Positions 23,046 to 31,734 of a stretch of 42,294 nt of DNA are shown here, in pieces. The notes beneath the pieces were generated by a model that saw only the letters and a list, made by a program, of their open reading frames with translations, did not search any database and was not told the DNA's origin. Position numbers and translations under genes: made by a program. Every line of letters starts with the position of its first letter. Positions within the stretch are counted from its first letter, which is position 1. The stretch lies in assembly GCA_016210925.1 (NCBI GenBank), contig JACQTF010000134.1, positions 1 to 42,294 on the forward strand, in the 5' to 3' direction. The DNA comes from Acidobacteriota bacterium. GTDB taxonomy: Bacteria; Acidobacteriota; UBA6911; JACQTF01.

Positions 23046-24560
23046 TCACTCCCCGCCGCCCTGTTCCGTTCGCTCCGGGATCAGGTAGCCGACGGTGCGA
23101 TTTTTGCGGGTGAAGTACTCTTGCACCACCCGCTGCACGTCGTCGGCGGTCACCTTATCAATGTCCTCCAGCTGCCGGAACAGGTTCCGCCAGTCGCCGG
23201 TCACAGCCTGGTAAAATGCAAGCTGGGAAGCCATGCCGGAGTTGGACTGCAATTGCCGGATGAGCCGGGCCCGGGCCTGGTTCTTGACCTTCTTCAACTC
23301 CGCCTCCGATACCGGCTCCTTCTTCAGGCGTTCGATCTCTTCCTCGATGGCCTTCTCGTTGGCATCATTGCTCTGCCCGGGCACGGGAACGGAGAAGAAA
23401 AGGAAGAGCCCGGGGTACTTCACCCCGGGGAAATCCGGGAACCCGCCAGCGGCGGCGGCGATTTTTTTCTCCTTCACCAGGCTCTTGTACAGCCGTGAGC
23501 TCCGGCCGCCGCTCAACACCCCGGTCACCACGTCAAACACCGCGTCGTCCTTGTGGAGGATGTCCGGTTTGTGAAAGCCCATGAGCAGGATGGGCTGGGA
23601 TTGCGCCTCCACGTCGAACCGCTTCTCCCCTTCCTGGGGCGGTTCCATGGTGGAGACCGGCTCCGGCTTGGGACCGGGCTGGATGCGGCCAAAGTACAGC
23701 TCAGCCAGCCGGATGACCTCTTTGGGATCCACATCGCCCACCACTGCCACCGTCAGGTTCTGGGGCGCGTAATGCTTCGTGAAAAAGGATGCGGCCTGGG
23801 CCCGGGTGATGGCCTCCAGGTCCGACCGATGGCCGATCGTCGGTTGCCCGTAGGGATGGGCCTTGTACGCCACTGCCAGGAACTCCTCGATGAGCCGCCC
23901 GATGGGCTGGCTCTCGGTGCGCAGCCTGCGCTCCTCCATCACTACGTCCCGCTCTTTGTAAAATTCCCGAAGGACCGGGCGCAGAAAGCGCTCCGACTCC
24001 AGGCTGAACCAGAGCTCGAGCCTGTTGGAGGGAAAGTTGAAGTAGTAGCGGGTGGCGTCGCTGCCGGTGCTGGCGTTCAGGCCCACGCCGCCGTTCTCCT
24101 CGATGATGGTGCCGAGCTCGTTGTTCACCACATATTTGTCCGCTTCTTCTTGAGCCTTCTTGAATTCCTCCTCCAAGGCCCTCAGTTTTTCAGGATCGGC
24201 CCTGGTCCCTTTGCGCCGTTCGTCCGCCAGGCGCTCGTAGGCCTTGTCCAGTTTCTCCAGGGCCACCTTCTCCGCCTGGTAGTTCTTGGTGCCGATGGTG
24301 GTGGTCCCCTTGAAGGCCATGTGCTCGAACAGGTGGGCGATGCCCGTGGTTCCCACCGTCTCGTTCGCCGATCCCACGTCGGCGTAGTTGTGGAACGACA
24401 CCACGGGAACGTCGTGGCGTTCCAGGATCAGGATCTTCATCCCGTTCTTGAGGGTGTGTTGCGTGACCTGCTTTTCGTACTGGGCCAGGTCCTGGGCGCC
24501 GGCCAAGCCCGCAAGGGCCAGCGCCAGCAACGCCCCGGTCCACGCTCGGATAGGCTTCAT
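23046..24560 (-). CDS. M16-family zinc metallopeptidase, catalytic subunit
   Basis: 504 residues, with a signal peptide (MKPIRAWTGALLALALAGLAGA) starting at ATG 24560, five bases after AAGGAG. The inverted zinc motif HLFEHMAFKG is intact, with a downstream Glu in the usual GGVGLNASTGSDATRYYF region. A coiled insertion of about 60 charged residues (LEKLDKAYERLADERRKGTR...) separates the two. The C-terminal lobe has VLSGGRSSRLYKSLVKEKKIA. It degrades oligopeptides or processes a small protein in the periplasm together with the non-catalytic subunit encoded next. Confidence 0.93.
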   Translation of the reverse strand: MKPIRAWTGALLALALAGLAGAQDLAQYEKQVTQHTLKNGMKILILERHDVPVVSFHNYADVGSANETVGTTGIAHLFEHMAFKGTTTIGTKNYQAEKVALEKLDKAYERLADERRKGTRADPEKLRALEEEFKKAQEEADKYVVNNELGTIIEENGGVGLNASTGSDATRYYFNFPSNRLELWFSLESERFLRPVLREFYKERDVVMEERRLRTESQPIGRLIEEFLAVAYKAHPYGQPTIGHRSDLEAITRAQAASFFTKHYAPQNLTVAVVGDVDPKEVIRLAELYFGRIQPGPKPEPVSTMEPPQEGEKRFDVEAQSQPILLMGFHKPDILHKDDAVFDVVTGVLSGGRSSRLYKSLVKEKKIAAAAGGFPDFPGVKYPGLFLFFSVPVPGQSNDANEKAIEEEIERLKKEPVSEAELKKVKNQARARLIRQLQSNSGMASQLAFYQAVTGDWRNLFRQLEDIDKVTADDVQRVVQEYFTRKNRTVGYLIPERTEQGGGE

Positions 24561-24574
24561 GAGCACTCCTTCGT

Positions 24575-24655
24575 CTTAAAAACCTAAAACTAAAAACCTA
24601 AAATCTGAAACCCGGCTGTGCGGGGTTTCAGGTTGCTTCGTGTTGGGTTTTTAGG
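24575..24655. repeat. AAACCC-type intergenic repeat array, locus B
   Basis: AAAACCTA and GAAACCC units, then inverse units. Two nested stems are visible: 24590-24598 with 24646-24654, and 24605-24613 with 24623-24631. It fills the gap between the NYN gene end and the M16 start, both on the minus strand. Confidence 0.75.
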
Positions 24656-25147
24656 TCATCTCTTCTTGTCTTTCGACTCCCCCTGGTGAAAATACCGAAG
24701 CCAGTCGTCCACGTCCACGCGCTCCGGCTTCTCAGCGCCCCCGCTCTGCTTGTCCATCTTCGCCTGCCAGAACTGCCGGCTGTCCATGACGCGGACGCCG
24801 CGGCTCTGTGCAAACGAACGCAGCGCCCGGTCGGAGGTGACGAGAATCCAATCTCGGGGGTTTCCCGCCCGCTCGATCTGCTCCCGAATCACGGTGTCCG
24901 CCTCCCTCGCTCCCGAACAGGTGACTTTCAAGGTGCCCAGGCTCAGGACCTCCCGCGCCGCATCCCCAGCTCCATCGAAGATCAAGACCACAGAGGCTCT
25001 TCGCTGTCGCGCGAAAGCTGAGAGCCTTCGCACCAGCTCCTGGCGGCTGGACGGGTCCCGCAGCCGCAGGTTGCTACTCCCGATCAGATTGTTGCCGTCC
25101 ACCAGATAAGGCACTCGGAAAAACCCCCGAAGAGCTTCAATCGTCAA
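24656..25147 (-). CDS. NYN/PIN-like domain protein (YacP-related ribonuclease candidate)
   Basis: 163 residues. The fold is marked by YLVDGNNLIG with the first acidic residue, VVLIFDGAGD with the second, GAREADTVIREQIER with the third and WILVTSDRALRSFAQSRG with the fourth. These acidic residues form the metal site of NYN nucleases, of which YacP/Rae1 cleaves ribosome-associated mRNA. A charged tail (KMDKQSGGAEKPERVDVDDWLRYF) follows, also typical. The start is TTG 25147 with GAAGG nearby; GTG 25114 is an alternative. It probably heads the minus-strand run with the M16 pair, though the repeat array between them may separate transcripts. Confidence 0.82.
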   Translation of the reverse strand: MTIEALRGFFRVPYLVDGNNLIGSSNLRLRDPSSRQELVRRLSAFARQRRASVVLIFDGAGDAAREVLSLGTLKVTCSGAREADTVIREQIERAGNPRDWILVTSDRALRSFAQSRGVRVMDSRQFWQAKMDKQSGGAEKPERVDVDDWLRYFHQGESKDKKR

Positions 25148-25474
25148 GCAGCCTTCACTCCATTCATTCTAGCGTTAACCCGCTGGTGGCGGAATGAAAA
25201 GATTGCTGCTGCGGCCTGTGTCTCGGCTCGGCCAACATAGGCGGAAAAGCCCACTGGCGAGCTGCTGTTCCCAGCTCGGTTCTGAAATGCTTGTGATTTT
25301 GCAAAATATAGCATTCTGATGGGCCATTGGCGAATAAACTTCTCGAAATCATTCCAGATGCGTAGAAAAACTTGCTGATTTTGTAAATTATTGTTTTAAC
25401 TTTGACAAACCCTTCGAGCTCGTCTAACCTAAATAGGTCCGGTTGGGGCAGGGGGCAAAAGGGGAGAAATTTCA
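25148..25474. promoter_or_regulatory. AT-rich divergent control region upstream of glutamine synthetase
   Basis: 327 bp between the NYN gene and the first GS gene, clearly more AT-rich than the coding surroundings. A 14-base motif occurs twice in the same orientation, TGATTTTGCAAAAT at 25294-25307 and TGATTTTGTAAATT at 25376-25389, spaced 82 bp. These could be binding sites for a nitrogen regulator. A candidate promoter for the GS gene is TTGACA at 25402-25407 with TAACCT at 25425-25430 after a 17-bp spacer. No sigma54-type element was found. Confidence 0.5.
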
Positions 25475-26797
25475 TTGACGCCGGCGGAAATCCTTAAGGT
25501 TCTGAGAAAGGAACAGGTCACCTTTTTACGTCTCCAGTTCAGCGACATCCTGGGGGCGATCAAGACGGTGGAGGTGCCCTCGTCCAAATGGGAGAAGGCG
25601 CTGGACGGGCAAACCCTGTTCGATGGTTCTTCCATCGAGGGTTTCATCCGAGAGAAAGAGCAAGACATGCTGTTGAAGCCGGACTACGACACGTTCCAGA
25701 TGCTTTCCTCCAAGGGCGAAGAGAGCCGGGCCGCCCGTATCGTGTGTGACGTCCACAACGCCGACGGCACCCCTTTCGAGGGTTGCCCTCGACTGGCTCT
25801 GAAGCGGGTGTTGCAGGAGGCGGAGCGGCAGGGTTTTCGGATGATGGTGGGCTTTGAAGTGGAGTTCTTTCTCTTCCAGAGGAGACCGGATGGGGAGCCC
25901 ACCACGCGCACCGAGGATGCGGCCGGATATTTTGACCTCTCCCCGATCGACCGGGGGGAGGCAGCGCGGCGCGACCTCGTGCTGGCCCTGGAGCAAGCCG
26001 GGGTCGAGGTGGAAGCGGCCCATCACGAGGTGGCGCACGGCCAGCACGAGGTGGACTTCCGCCACACGGAAGCGCGGCGGGCGGCCGACAACTTGTGCAC
26101 GTTTCGCTTCCTGGCCCGCAACACGGCCCTGAAGCTCGGCCTCCACGTCACGTTCATGCCGAAGCCGATCTGGGGTCAGGAGGGATCGGGACTTCACATC
26201 CACCAATCGCTGTCTCGCGACGGCAAAAATGCGTTTTACGATCCGTCGGGCTCGAACGAGCTGAGCCCGGTGGCGCTGGGTTACATCGGCGGCCTGCTGC
26301 GCCACGCCCGAGGAATGGCGCTCGTGACCAATCCGCTGATCAATTCCTACAAGCGGTTGGTGCAGGGCTATGAGGCCCCGACCCACGCCGTCTGGTCGGA
26401 GCACAACGTGAACCCTTTGGTGCGGATCCCGGCGCGCCGTGGGCCTTCCACCCGGGCCGAGCTGCGGATGCCGGACCCCTCGTGCAATCCCTATCTGGCC
26501 CTGGCCTGCATCTTGAAGGCGGGACTGGAGGGGATCCGCAAGAAGATGGACCCGGGGCCGCCCATCAGCAAGAATCTGTTCCGCATGAGCCACCGCGAGC
26601 AGCGCCGGTTCAAGATCGACGAGCTTCCAGGCGATCTCCGGGAGGCGATCACCTTCTTGAAGAAAGACGACTGCATCCAGGAGGCTTTGGGCAAGCACAT
26701 CTACCAACATCTGGTGGAAGCCAAACATCGAGAGTGGCGACAGTATATCCAGCAGGTTCACCCGTGGGAATTGGATCATTACCTTCGCAACTACTAG
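25475..26797 (+). CDS. glnA: Glutamine synthetase type I, GSI-alpha-like (not adenylylatable)
   Basis: 440 residues; forms glutamine from glutamate, ammonia and ATP. Family motifs: FDGSSIEGF, GFEVEFFLF with metal-binding Glu residues, a VEAAHHEVAHGQHEVDF stretch, MPKPIWGQEGSGLHIHQSL at the ATP site and NPLINSYKRLVQGYEAP. At the place of the adenylylation tyrosine it reads KNLFRMSHRE, with Phe369, so GlnE cannot modify it. Length and this feature match GSI-alpha enzymes, which are controlled by feedback or protein partners. The start is TTG 25475 after GGGGAG. Its stop codon TAG is part of the inverted repeat that begins the downstream mobile-element-like sequence. Confidence 0.92.
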   Translation: MTPAEILKVLRKEQVTFLRLQFSDILGAIKTVEVPSSKWEKALDGQTLFDGSSIEGFIREKEQDMLLKPDYDTFQMLSSKGEESRAARIVCDVHNADGTPFEGCPRLALKRVLQEAERQGFRMMVGFEVEFFLFQRRPDGEPTTRTEDAAGYFDLSPIDRGEAARRDLVLALEQAGVEVEAAHHEVAHGQHEVDFRHTEARRAADNLCTFRFLARNTALKLGLHVTFMPKPIWGQEGSGLHIHQSLSRDGKNAFYDPSGSNELSPVALGYIGGLLRHARGMALVTNPLINSYKRLVQGYEAPTHAVWSEHNVNPLVRIPARRGPSTRAELRMPDPSCNPYLALACILKAGLEGIRKKMDPGPPISKNLFRMSHREQRRFKIDELPGDLREAITFLKKDDCIQEALGKHIYQHLVEAKHREWRQYIQQVHPWELDHYLRNY

Positions 26798-26901
26798 TGC
26801 CGTTCCAACTTGATTCGACAAGGATCAAGGAGGACTCTCGATCCAAAGCACCAACGGTTCGTCAACGGTTGCTTTGTCGCAATAAGTTGGAACGGCACTA
26901 G
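26794..26901. mobile_element. MITE-like element, 108 bp, with perfect 18-bp terminal inverted repeats
   Basis: CTAGTGCCGTTCCAACTT at 26794-26811 is exactly inverted at 26884-26901. Further inward similarity (CGACAA / TTGTCG) extends the ends. Both ends carry CTAG, which fits insertion at a TA or CTAG target as used by some IS5- and IS630-type elements. It has no coding capacity. It lies between two glutamine synthetase genes and contributes the stop codon of the first. It could also fold as one long RNA hairpin and act as a terminator or processing site between the two genes. Confidence 0.7.
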
Positions 26902-26925
26902 ACCATCACGCTATGGAGGAGCCTT

Positions 26926-28341
26926 ATGACACCGAAAGAATTGCTGAAGTTCATCGGGGAAAAAGAGGTCAAAATCATCGATCTGCGCTTCACGGATCTC
27001 CCCGGCCTCTGGCAGCACTTTTCCATCATGCCCCACGAGCTCACCGACGAAGCATTTGAGGAAGGGATCGGGTTCGACGGATCCAGCATCCGGGGGTTTC
27101 AGCAGATTCAGGAAAGCGACATGTTGCTCATCCCGGATGCGGGGACCGCTTTTCTCGATCCCTTTGCCGCGCACACGACCCTGGACATCGTCTGCAACGT
27201 GCGGGACCCCATGACCCTGGAACCCTACTCCAGGGATCCTCGCTACGTGGCCCAGAAGGCCGAACAGTATCTGGTCTCCACCGGCCTGGCCAAGAAGTCC
27301 TACTTCGGACCGGAAGCGGAGTTTTTCATCCTCGATGACATCCGTTTTGACCAGAGTTACAACTACGGGTACTACTACGTGGATTCGGCGGAAGGCTTCT
27401 GGAACAGCGGCCGGGAAGAAAAGCCCAACCTCGGGTACAAGCCCCGTTACAAGGAAGGGTATTTCCCGGTACCGCCCATGGACAGCCTCCAAGACATGCG
27501 TTCCGAGATCATGTTGACGCTGGAAGACATCGGCATCACGGTGGAGGTTCACCATCACGAGGTCAGCACCGCGGGCCAGGGGGAGATCGATATGCGGTTT
27601 GACACCCTGACCCGGATGGCGGACAAATTGCTGATGTTCAAGTACGTGATCAAGAACGTGGCGCGCCGCCACGGGAAGACCGCCACCTTCATGCCCAAGC
27701 CGATTTTCATGGATAACGGGTCGGGCATGCACGTGCACCAAAGCCTGTGGAATGACAAGAAGAACCTCTTCTACCAACCCGGCGGCTACGCCGATCTGAG
27801 CAAAGAGGCGATCTACTACATCGGCGGCATCCTCAAGCACGCAGCGTCGCTGCTGGCCTTCTGCGCTCCCGGGACCAATTCCTACCGTCGTCTGGTGCCC
27901 GGGTACGAAGCCCCCATCAACCTCATTTACTCCCAGCGAAATCGGAGCGCGGCCGTCCGCATTCCCGCCTACTCGAGAAGCGAGAGGGCCAAACGGCTGG
28001 AGGTGCGCTTCCCCGATCCTTCTTGCAATCCTTACCTGGCGTTCAGCGCCATGTTGATGGCCGGCCTGGACGGCATTCAGAACAAGATCCAGCCTCCGGA
28101 ACCCATCGACAAGAACCTGTACGATCTGGAGCCGGAGGAAAAGAAGAAGGTCCGCTCGACCCCGGGAAGCCTGGAGGAGGTGCTCAATGCGCTGGAGGCG
28201 GATCACCAATTTCTCCTCAAGGGCGATGTCTTCACGCCGGACGTGATCGAAACGTGGCTGGATTACAAGCGCACCCACGAGCTCGATGCCGTGCGGTTGC
28301 GCCCGCACCCGTACGAGTTCGCGCTGTACTTCGACATCTAG
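26926..28341 (+). CDS. glnA: Glutamine synthetase type I, GSI-beta (adenylylation-regulated)
   Basis: 471 residues, the length of enterobacterial-type GlnA. ATG 26926 follows GGAGGAG. Motifs: FDGSSIRGFQ, GPEAEFFILDD, the GQGEIDMRFD metal region, MPKPIFMDNGSGMHVHQSL and APGTNSYRRLVPGYEAP. The adenylylation site is present as Tyr399 in KNLYDLEPEE, matching Tyr397 of E. coli. It is followed by glnE, the enzyme that would adenylylate it, after about 130 bp. It shares the cluster with an unmodifiable paralogue, so the cell can keep one GS active while the other is switched off. Confidence 0.96.
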   Translation: MTPKELLKFIGEKEVKIIDLRFTDLPGLWQHFSIMPHELTDEAFEEGIGFDGSSIRGFQQIQESDMLLIPDAGTAFLDPFAAHTTLDIVCNVRDPMTLEPYSRDPRYVAQKAEQYLVSTGLAKKSYFGPEAEFFILDDIRFDQSYNYGYYYVDSAEGFWNSGREEKPNLGYKPRYKEGYFPVPPMDSLQDMRSEIMLTLEDIGITVEVHHHEVSTAGQGEIDMRFDTLTRMADKLLMFKYVIKNVARRHGKTATFMPKPIFMDNGSGMHVHQSLWNDKKNLFYQPGGYADLSKEAIYYIGGILKHAASLLAFCAPGTNSYRRLVPGYEAPINLIYSQRNRSAAVRIPAYSRSERAKRLEVRFPDPSCNPYLAFSAMLMAGLDGIQNKIQPPEPIDKNLYDLEPEEKKKVRSTPGSLEEVLNALEADHQFLLKGDVFTPDVIETWLDYKRTHELDAVRLRPHPYEFALYFDI

Positions 28342-28473
28342 CACCATTCCGAGTTGGTCAATCGTCATCGGTCAATCTTGGATCCATTGACCCCGATCCG
28401 TCGTGAGGACTTCGGCCGGGCTCAGCCGAGCTCCTGAGCCAAACGGCACTTCCATAGGGTCGGAACAAGGACC
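28342..28473. other. Gap between glnA and glnE with short repeats and an inverted repeat
   Basis: GGTCAATC occurs twice (28356-28363, 28370-28377), the second pairing with ATTGACC at 28386-28392 to form a weak 7-bp hairpin. ACCCCGATCCGTC at 28390-28402 is perfectly inverted at 28477-28489, just inside glnE, so the glnE start could be enclosed in a long-range stem. Confidence 0.5.
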
Positions 28474-31400
28474 ATGGACGGATCGGGGTTGACGTTTGAC
28501 CATGGACGGTTGACCCGCGTGACGGAAAGGCTGCTCGTTACCGATCTTCTGCTGGCACCCGAACTGGATGAGGAGGTGGTGCGCCGCCTCCTTCATCCCT
28601 ATGGCCTCCGGGACTGGCACAAGGCGGATCTCTGCCTGCAACAAATCGCCCGAGATCCCGACTCCCGGCAAAAGCTTGCAGCGTTCCTGCCGGAGCTGCT
28701 TCGAGAGGCTGCGCGGACGGCCGACCCCGATGGCGCCCTGGTGGGGCTGGAAAGGTTTCTGTCGGCCGTCTCCCATCGGCGTGCGACCCTTTCCATCTTG
28801 CGCGATGATCCGAAAGCGCTCTCGCTGCTGATGCGGATTTGCGGCAGCTCGCCGTTCCTGGTGGAGACCCTGTTGCGGGAGCCGGAGTATTTTTACGTCT
28901 TGCGCTGGGAGTTGGAGGAACCGGATTGCCTGAGACAAAGCGTTCGCGAAGAGTTTTCCCGAGTCTGGGAGTCTCGCGGCGCCACCGAACAGCGTCTCCA
29001 TCAGGTGCGCCGCGGGAAACGCCGACACCTCCTCCGCATCGCCGCCGCCGATCTGATGGGCAGTCTCTCCATCGAGGCGGTCATGCACCAGCTTTCCGAT
29101 CTGGCGGACGCCGTCGTGGAAGCGGTGTGCCGCGTCCAGTGGGATGCTCTCGGGCAACGATACGGAGCACCACCCCCTTCGGTCGCCTCCCCGGGGGAGA
29201 TGCCCTTTTGCGTCATCGGCCTGGGCAAGCTCGGGGGCCAGGAGCTCAATTTCAGCTCCGACATTGACCTGCTGTTCCTCTACGAGAGGGAGGAGGGGCG
29301 AACCAGGGGCCCCCGGGTCCTGTCCGCCCGCGAATTTTTCATCAAGCTCGCCCAGGAGATCACCCAGGCGCTTTCCGCAGGGACCGGCGAAGGTTCCCTG
29401 TACCGCGTGGACCTGCGTCTTCGACCTGGAGGCGAGGCCGGCGTCATTGCTCAGTCCATCCAGGCCTACCAGACCTACTATGAAAATTGGGGAGAGACCC
29501 CGGATCGTCTCGCCCTGTTGAAAGGCCGTGTGGTGGCGGGGAACCGGGCACTGGGCGAGTCCTTCCTGTCCCGAATCCATCCTTTTATCTATCCGAAACA
29601 CCTGGACTACGGCGCACTGGAGGAAATCCGTGATCTCAAGGAGCGCATCGACCAGCAACGCATCCGGCGAGGTGGTCAGCGCGACATCAAACGGGGCCTG
29701 GGGGGGATCCGCGAGATCGAGTTTTTTGTGCAGACCCTGCAGCTCATCTTTGGCGGTCGCCGTGGATCCTTGCAGGCGCGTTCGACCCTGGAGGCTCTGG
29801 AGCGGCTGCGGGAAGCCGGATGGATTGATGTCCGACAGCAGGAGACCCTCCGGCAGGCCTATCGGTTTCTTCGAGACCTGGAGCACAAGCTCCAGGTGGT
29901 CCAGGGATCCCAGACCCATGCGCTCCCCGACGATCCCCTGGCCCTCCAGCAGTGTGCCCGGCGTCTGGGCTTCGGGCTGGACGGAGGAAGCGACCCCGCA
30001 GCCTTTTTGCTGGACCGGCTGGACGAAGTGACAGGGCAAGTCCATGCGATCTACCGAGGCCTGCTGGTGGATCCTCACGGGCCCACCCTGAGAGGAGAGG
30101 GGAATCTCCTGCGCCTGGTCCGTGATCCCGCCATGGGAGACGAGGAAGCCTTGGAGATTCTGGCCGGCCTGGGGTTCCGGCAGCCCCGGCAAGCCCACCA
30201 CCACCTCGAACTGCTGTCCCGAATGCAAGGGTTCAGCCAGAATCCCGCCCGGCTTCGCCGCGACTTCGTCAACCTGGCCCCGGTGCTGCTGGAGGCGCTG
30301 GGGCGGTCGCCGGACCCGGACATGGGACTGGGTTTTTTCGTCAACTTTGTCGAGGTCTGCGGATCCATTGAGAGTCGTTACGAGCTGTTCGTCCGGCATC
30401 CGGAGTTGCTGGAGAGATTGCTGCTGCTGTTCACGGGGAGCGAGCTCTTCTCCAGGGGTCTGGTGGAAGCACCTCATCTCCTCGATGCGGGTCTGGCGTC
30501 CCCATGGGATCCGGAATCGCTGGCCCCTCCCGCGATGCGGGATCGCTGGAAACGGGTATCGTCCGGGGTGGAAGACCCCGAGGAGGTCCTGGTCGCCCTC
30601 CGGCGTTTCCGGCGCCTGGAGGAACTTCGGGTCGCCCTGGCTGAGATCTCGGGCTGGGTTGCGGTCCCGCAGGCTCAGCGCGCCTTGACGACTCTGGCAG
30701 AGCTCTGCCTGAACACCGGCCTGGAGCTGGCAGTGGAGCTGTCCGCTCCACCCGAGTCCCGGAAGGGTCTCCCGGACTTCTCCATCCTCGGTCTCGGAAG
30801 CCTGGCCACCGGCGAGTTCTCTTATCATTCCGACCTGGACCTGGTATGCGTCTCTTCCCGGGAAGGAAAACCCCGGACGGTTCGGACCCTCTTCCGCCAA
30901 CTGCACAGGGTGCTGTCGGCGCATCTCGATGGCGGGCCCCTTTACAAGGTCGATTGGCGACTCCGCCCCGAGGGAAAGGAGGGGCCTCTCGTGGTCTCCT
31001 TCGATCACTACCGCACGTACCTCCGCGAGCGGTTGGATATCTGGGAGCGGGTCGCCCTCCTGAAGTCTCGCTGTGTGGCCGGGGATGCCACGCTGGCGGG
31101 CGAGCTGGAGAAGCTGGTCCGTCAGGCCGCCTACGACACCGGCCTCCCCGCCGGATGGCTGGCCGAAATGGACCACATTCGCCAGCGCATGGAGAAAGAG
31201 ATCGGCCAGGAGCATCTGGACCGCTGGCATTTAAAAGTAGGAGCCGGCGCGCTGGCCGACATCGAATTCGGTGTCCGCTATCTGCAGTTGGTTCACGGAA
31301 GGGCGCGCCCGGAGCTCCGGCAGATCGATCTGCCCGGAGCGCTTCGAGCCTTGCAGCAGGGTGGCGTGGTGGAACAGGAAGAAGGAGAGTTTCTATCCGA

Positions 31401-31620
31401 GGCGCTGCAATTCCTTCGAGTCCTGGCACATCGCAGCCGTTTCTTGTTCGGCCCGGAAGGGGAAATCGTTCCCCGGGAGGGCCTCGCTGTCGCTAAACTG
31501 GTTTTCCTGATGCAACGGCTGGGAGAATGGGGCCCGGGGAAGCCATGGGAGACCCGGTACGGCGAGGTCACCTCCAGAGTTCGCCAGTGGTACCGCAAAG
31601 TCGTCGAAGGATTGTCCTGA
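28474..31620 (+). CDS. glnE: Bifunctional glutamine synthetase adenylyltransferase/deadenylase
   Basis: 1048 residues; attaches and removes AMP on the GSI-beta tyrosine under control of PII and glutamine. Two nucleotidyltransferase domains are visible: GLGKLGGQELNFSSDIDLLF (about residues 248-268, the deadenylase half) and GLGSLATGEFSYHSDLDLVC (about 771-791, the adenylylating half). Each is followed by its helical domain; RLRPGGEAG and RLRPEGKEG mark the equivalent loops. Length is slightly above the usual 950 residues or so. The ATG at 28474 is preceded by AAGGA. It ends convergent to glnB with the locus C repeat array between them. Confidence 0.95.
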   Translation: MDGSGLTFDHGRLTRVTERLLVTDLLLAPELDEEVVRRLLHPYGLRDWHKADLCLQQIARDPDSRQKLAAFLPELLREAARTADPDGALVGLERFLSAVSHRRATLSILRDDPKALSLLMRICGSSPFLVETLLREPEYFYVLRWELEEPDCLRQSVREEFSRVWESRGATEQRLHQVRRGKRRHLLRIAAADLMGSLSIEAVMHQLSDLADAVVEAVCRVQWDALGQRYGAPPPSVASPGEMPFCVIGLGKLGGQELNFSSDIDLLFLYEREEGRTRGPRVLSAREFFIKLAQEITQALSAGTGEGSLYRVDLRLRPGGEAGVIAQSIQAYQTYYENWGETPDRLALLKGRVVAGNRALGESFLSRIHPFIYPKHLDYGALEEIRDLKERIDQQRIRRGGQRDIKRGLGGIREIEFFVQTLQLIFGGRRGSLQARSTLEALERLREAGWIDVRQQETLRQAYRFLRDLEHKLQVVQGSQTHALPDDPLALQQCARRLGFGLDGGSDPAAFLLDRLDEVTGQVHAIYRGLLVDPHGPTLRGEGNLLRLVRDPAMGDEEALEILAGLGFRQPRQAHHHLELLSRMQGFSQNPARLRRDFVNLAPVLLEALGRSPDPDMGLGFFVNFVEVCGSIESRYELFVRHPELLERLLLLFTGSELFSRGLVEAPHLLDAGLASPWDPESLAPPAMRDRWKRVSSGVEDPEEVLVALRRFRRLEELRVALAEISGWVAVPQAQRALTTLAELCLNTGLELAVELSAPPESRKGLPDFSILGLGSLATGEFSYHSDLDLVCVSSREGKPRTVRTLFRQLHRVLSAHLDGGPLYKVDWRLRPEGKEGPLVVSFDHYRTYLRERLDIWERVALLKSRCVAGDATLAGELEKLVRQAAYDTGLPAGWLAEMDHIRQRMEKEIGQEHLDRWHLKVGAGALADIEFGVRYLQLVHGRARPELRQIDLPGALRALQQGGVVEQEEGEFLSEALQFLRVLAHRSRFLFGPEGEIVPREGLAVAKLVFLMQRLGEWGPGKPWETRYGEVTSRVRQWYRKVVEGLS

Positions 31621-31627
31621 GCGGTAA

Positions 31628-31734
31628 GACCCAAAACCCAAAACCCAAAACCCAATCCCTAAAACCTGAAACCTCAGACCTGAAACCCGGAACGACTGGC
31701 TTCTGAGTTTCGAGTTTCCGAGTTTCGGGTTTCC
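31628..31734. repeat. AAACCC-type intergenic repeat array, locus C
   Basis: Starts with four CCCAAAA-type units, passes through AAACCTGAAACC and ends with inverse units (GAGTTTC, GGGTTTC). It fills the whole gap between the convergent glnE and glnB genes, where a bidirectional terminator is expected. Confidence 0.78.

Noticed and set aside
26885-26926. Sigma54 promoter (GG-N10-GC) before the GSI-beta gene
   Set aside because: CGGCAC is present, but no GC follows at the required distance in a TTGC-like context; the gap upstream of the GSI-alpha gene lacks it as well.
26911-28368. Minus-strand open frame covering the whole GSI-beta gene
   Set aside because: The plus strand carries all glutamine synthetase motifs; the antisense translation resembles nothing known.
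28372-31230. Very long minus-strand open frame opposite glnE (952 codons)
   Set aside because: Its translation has no recognisable domain and is rich in Gln, Pro, Arg and Gly as expected for antisense of a GC-rich gene; the plus strand is an unmistakable GlnE.
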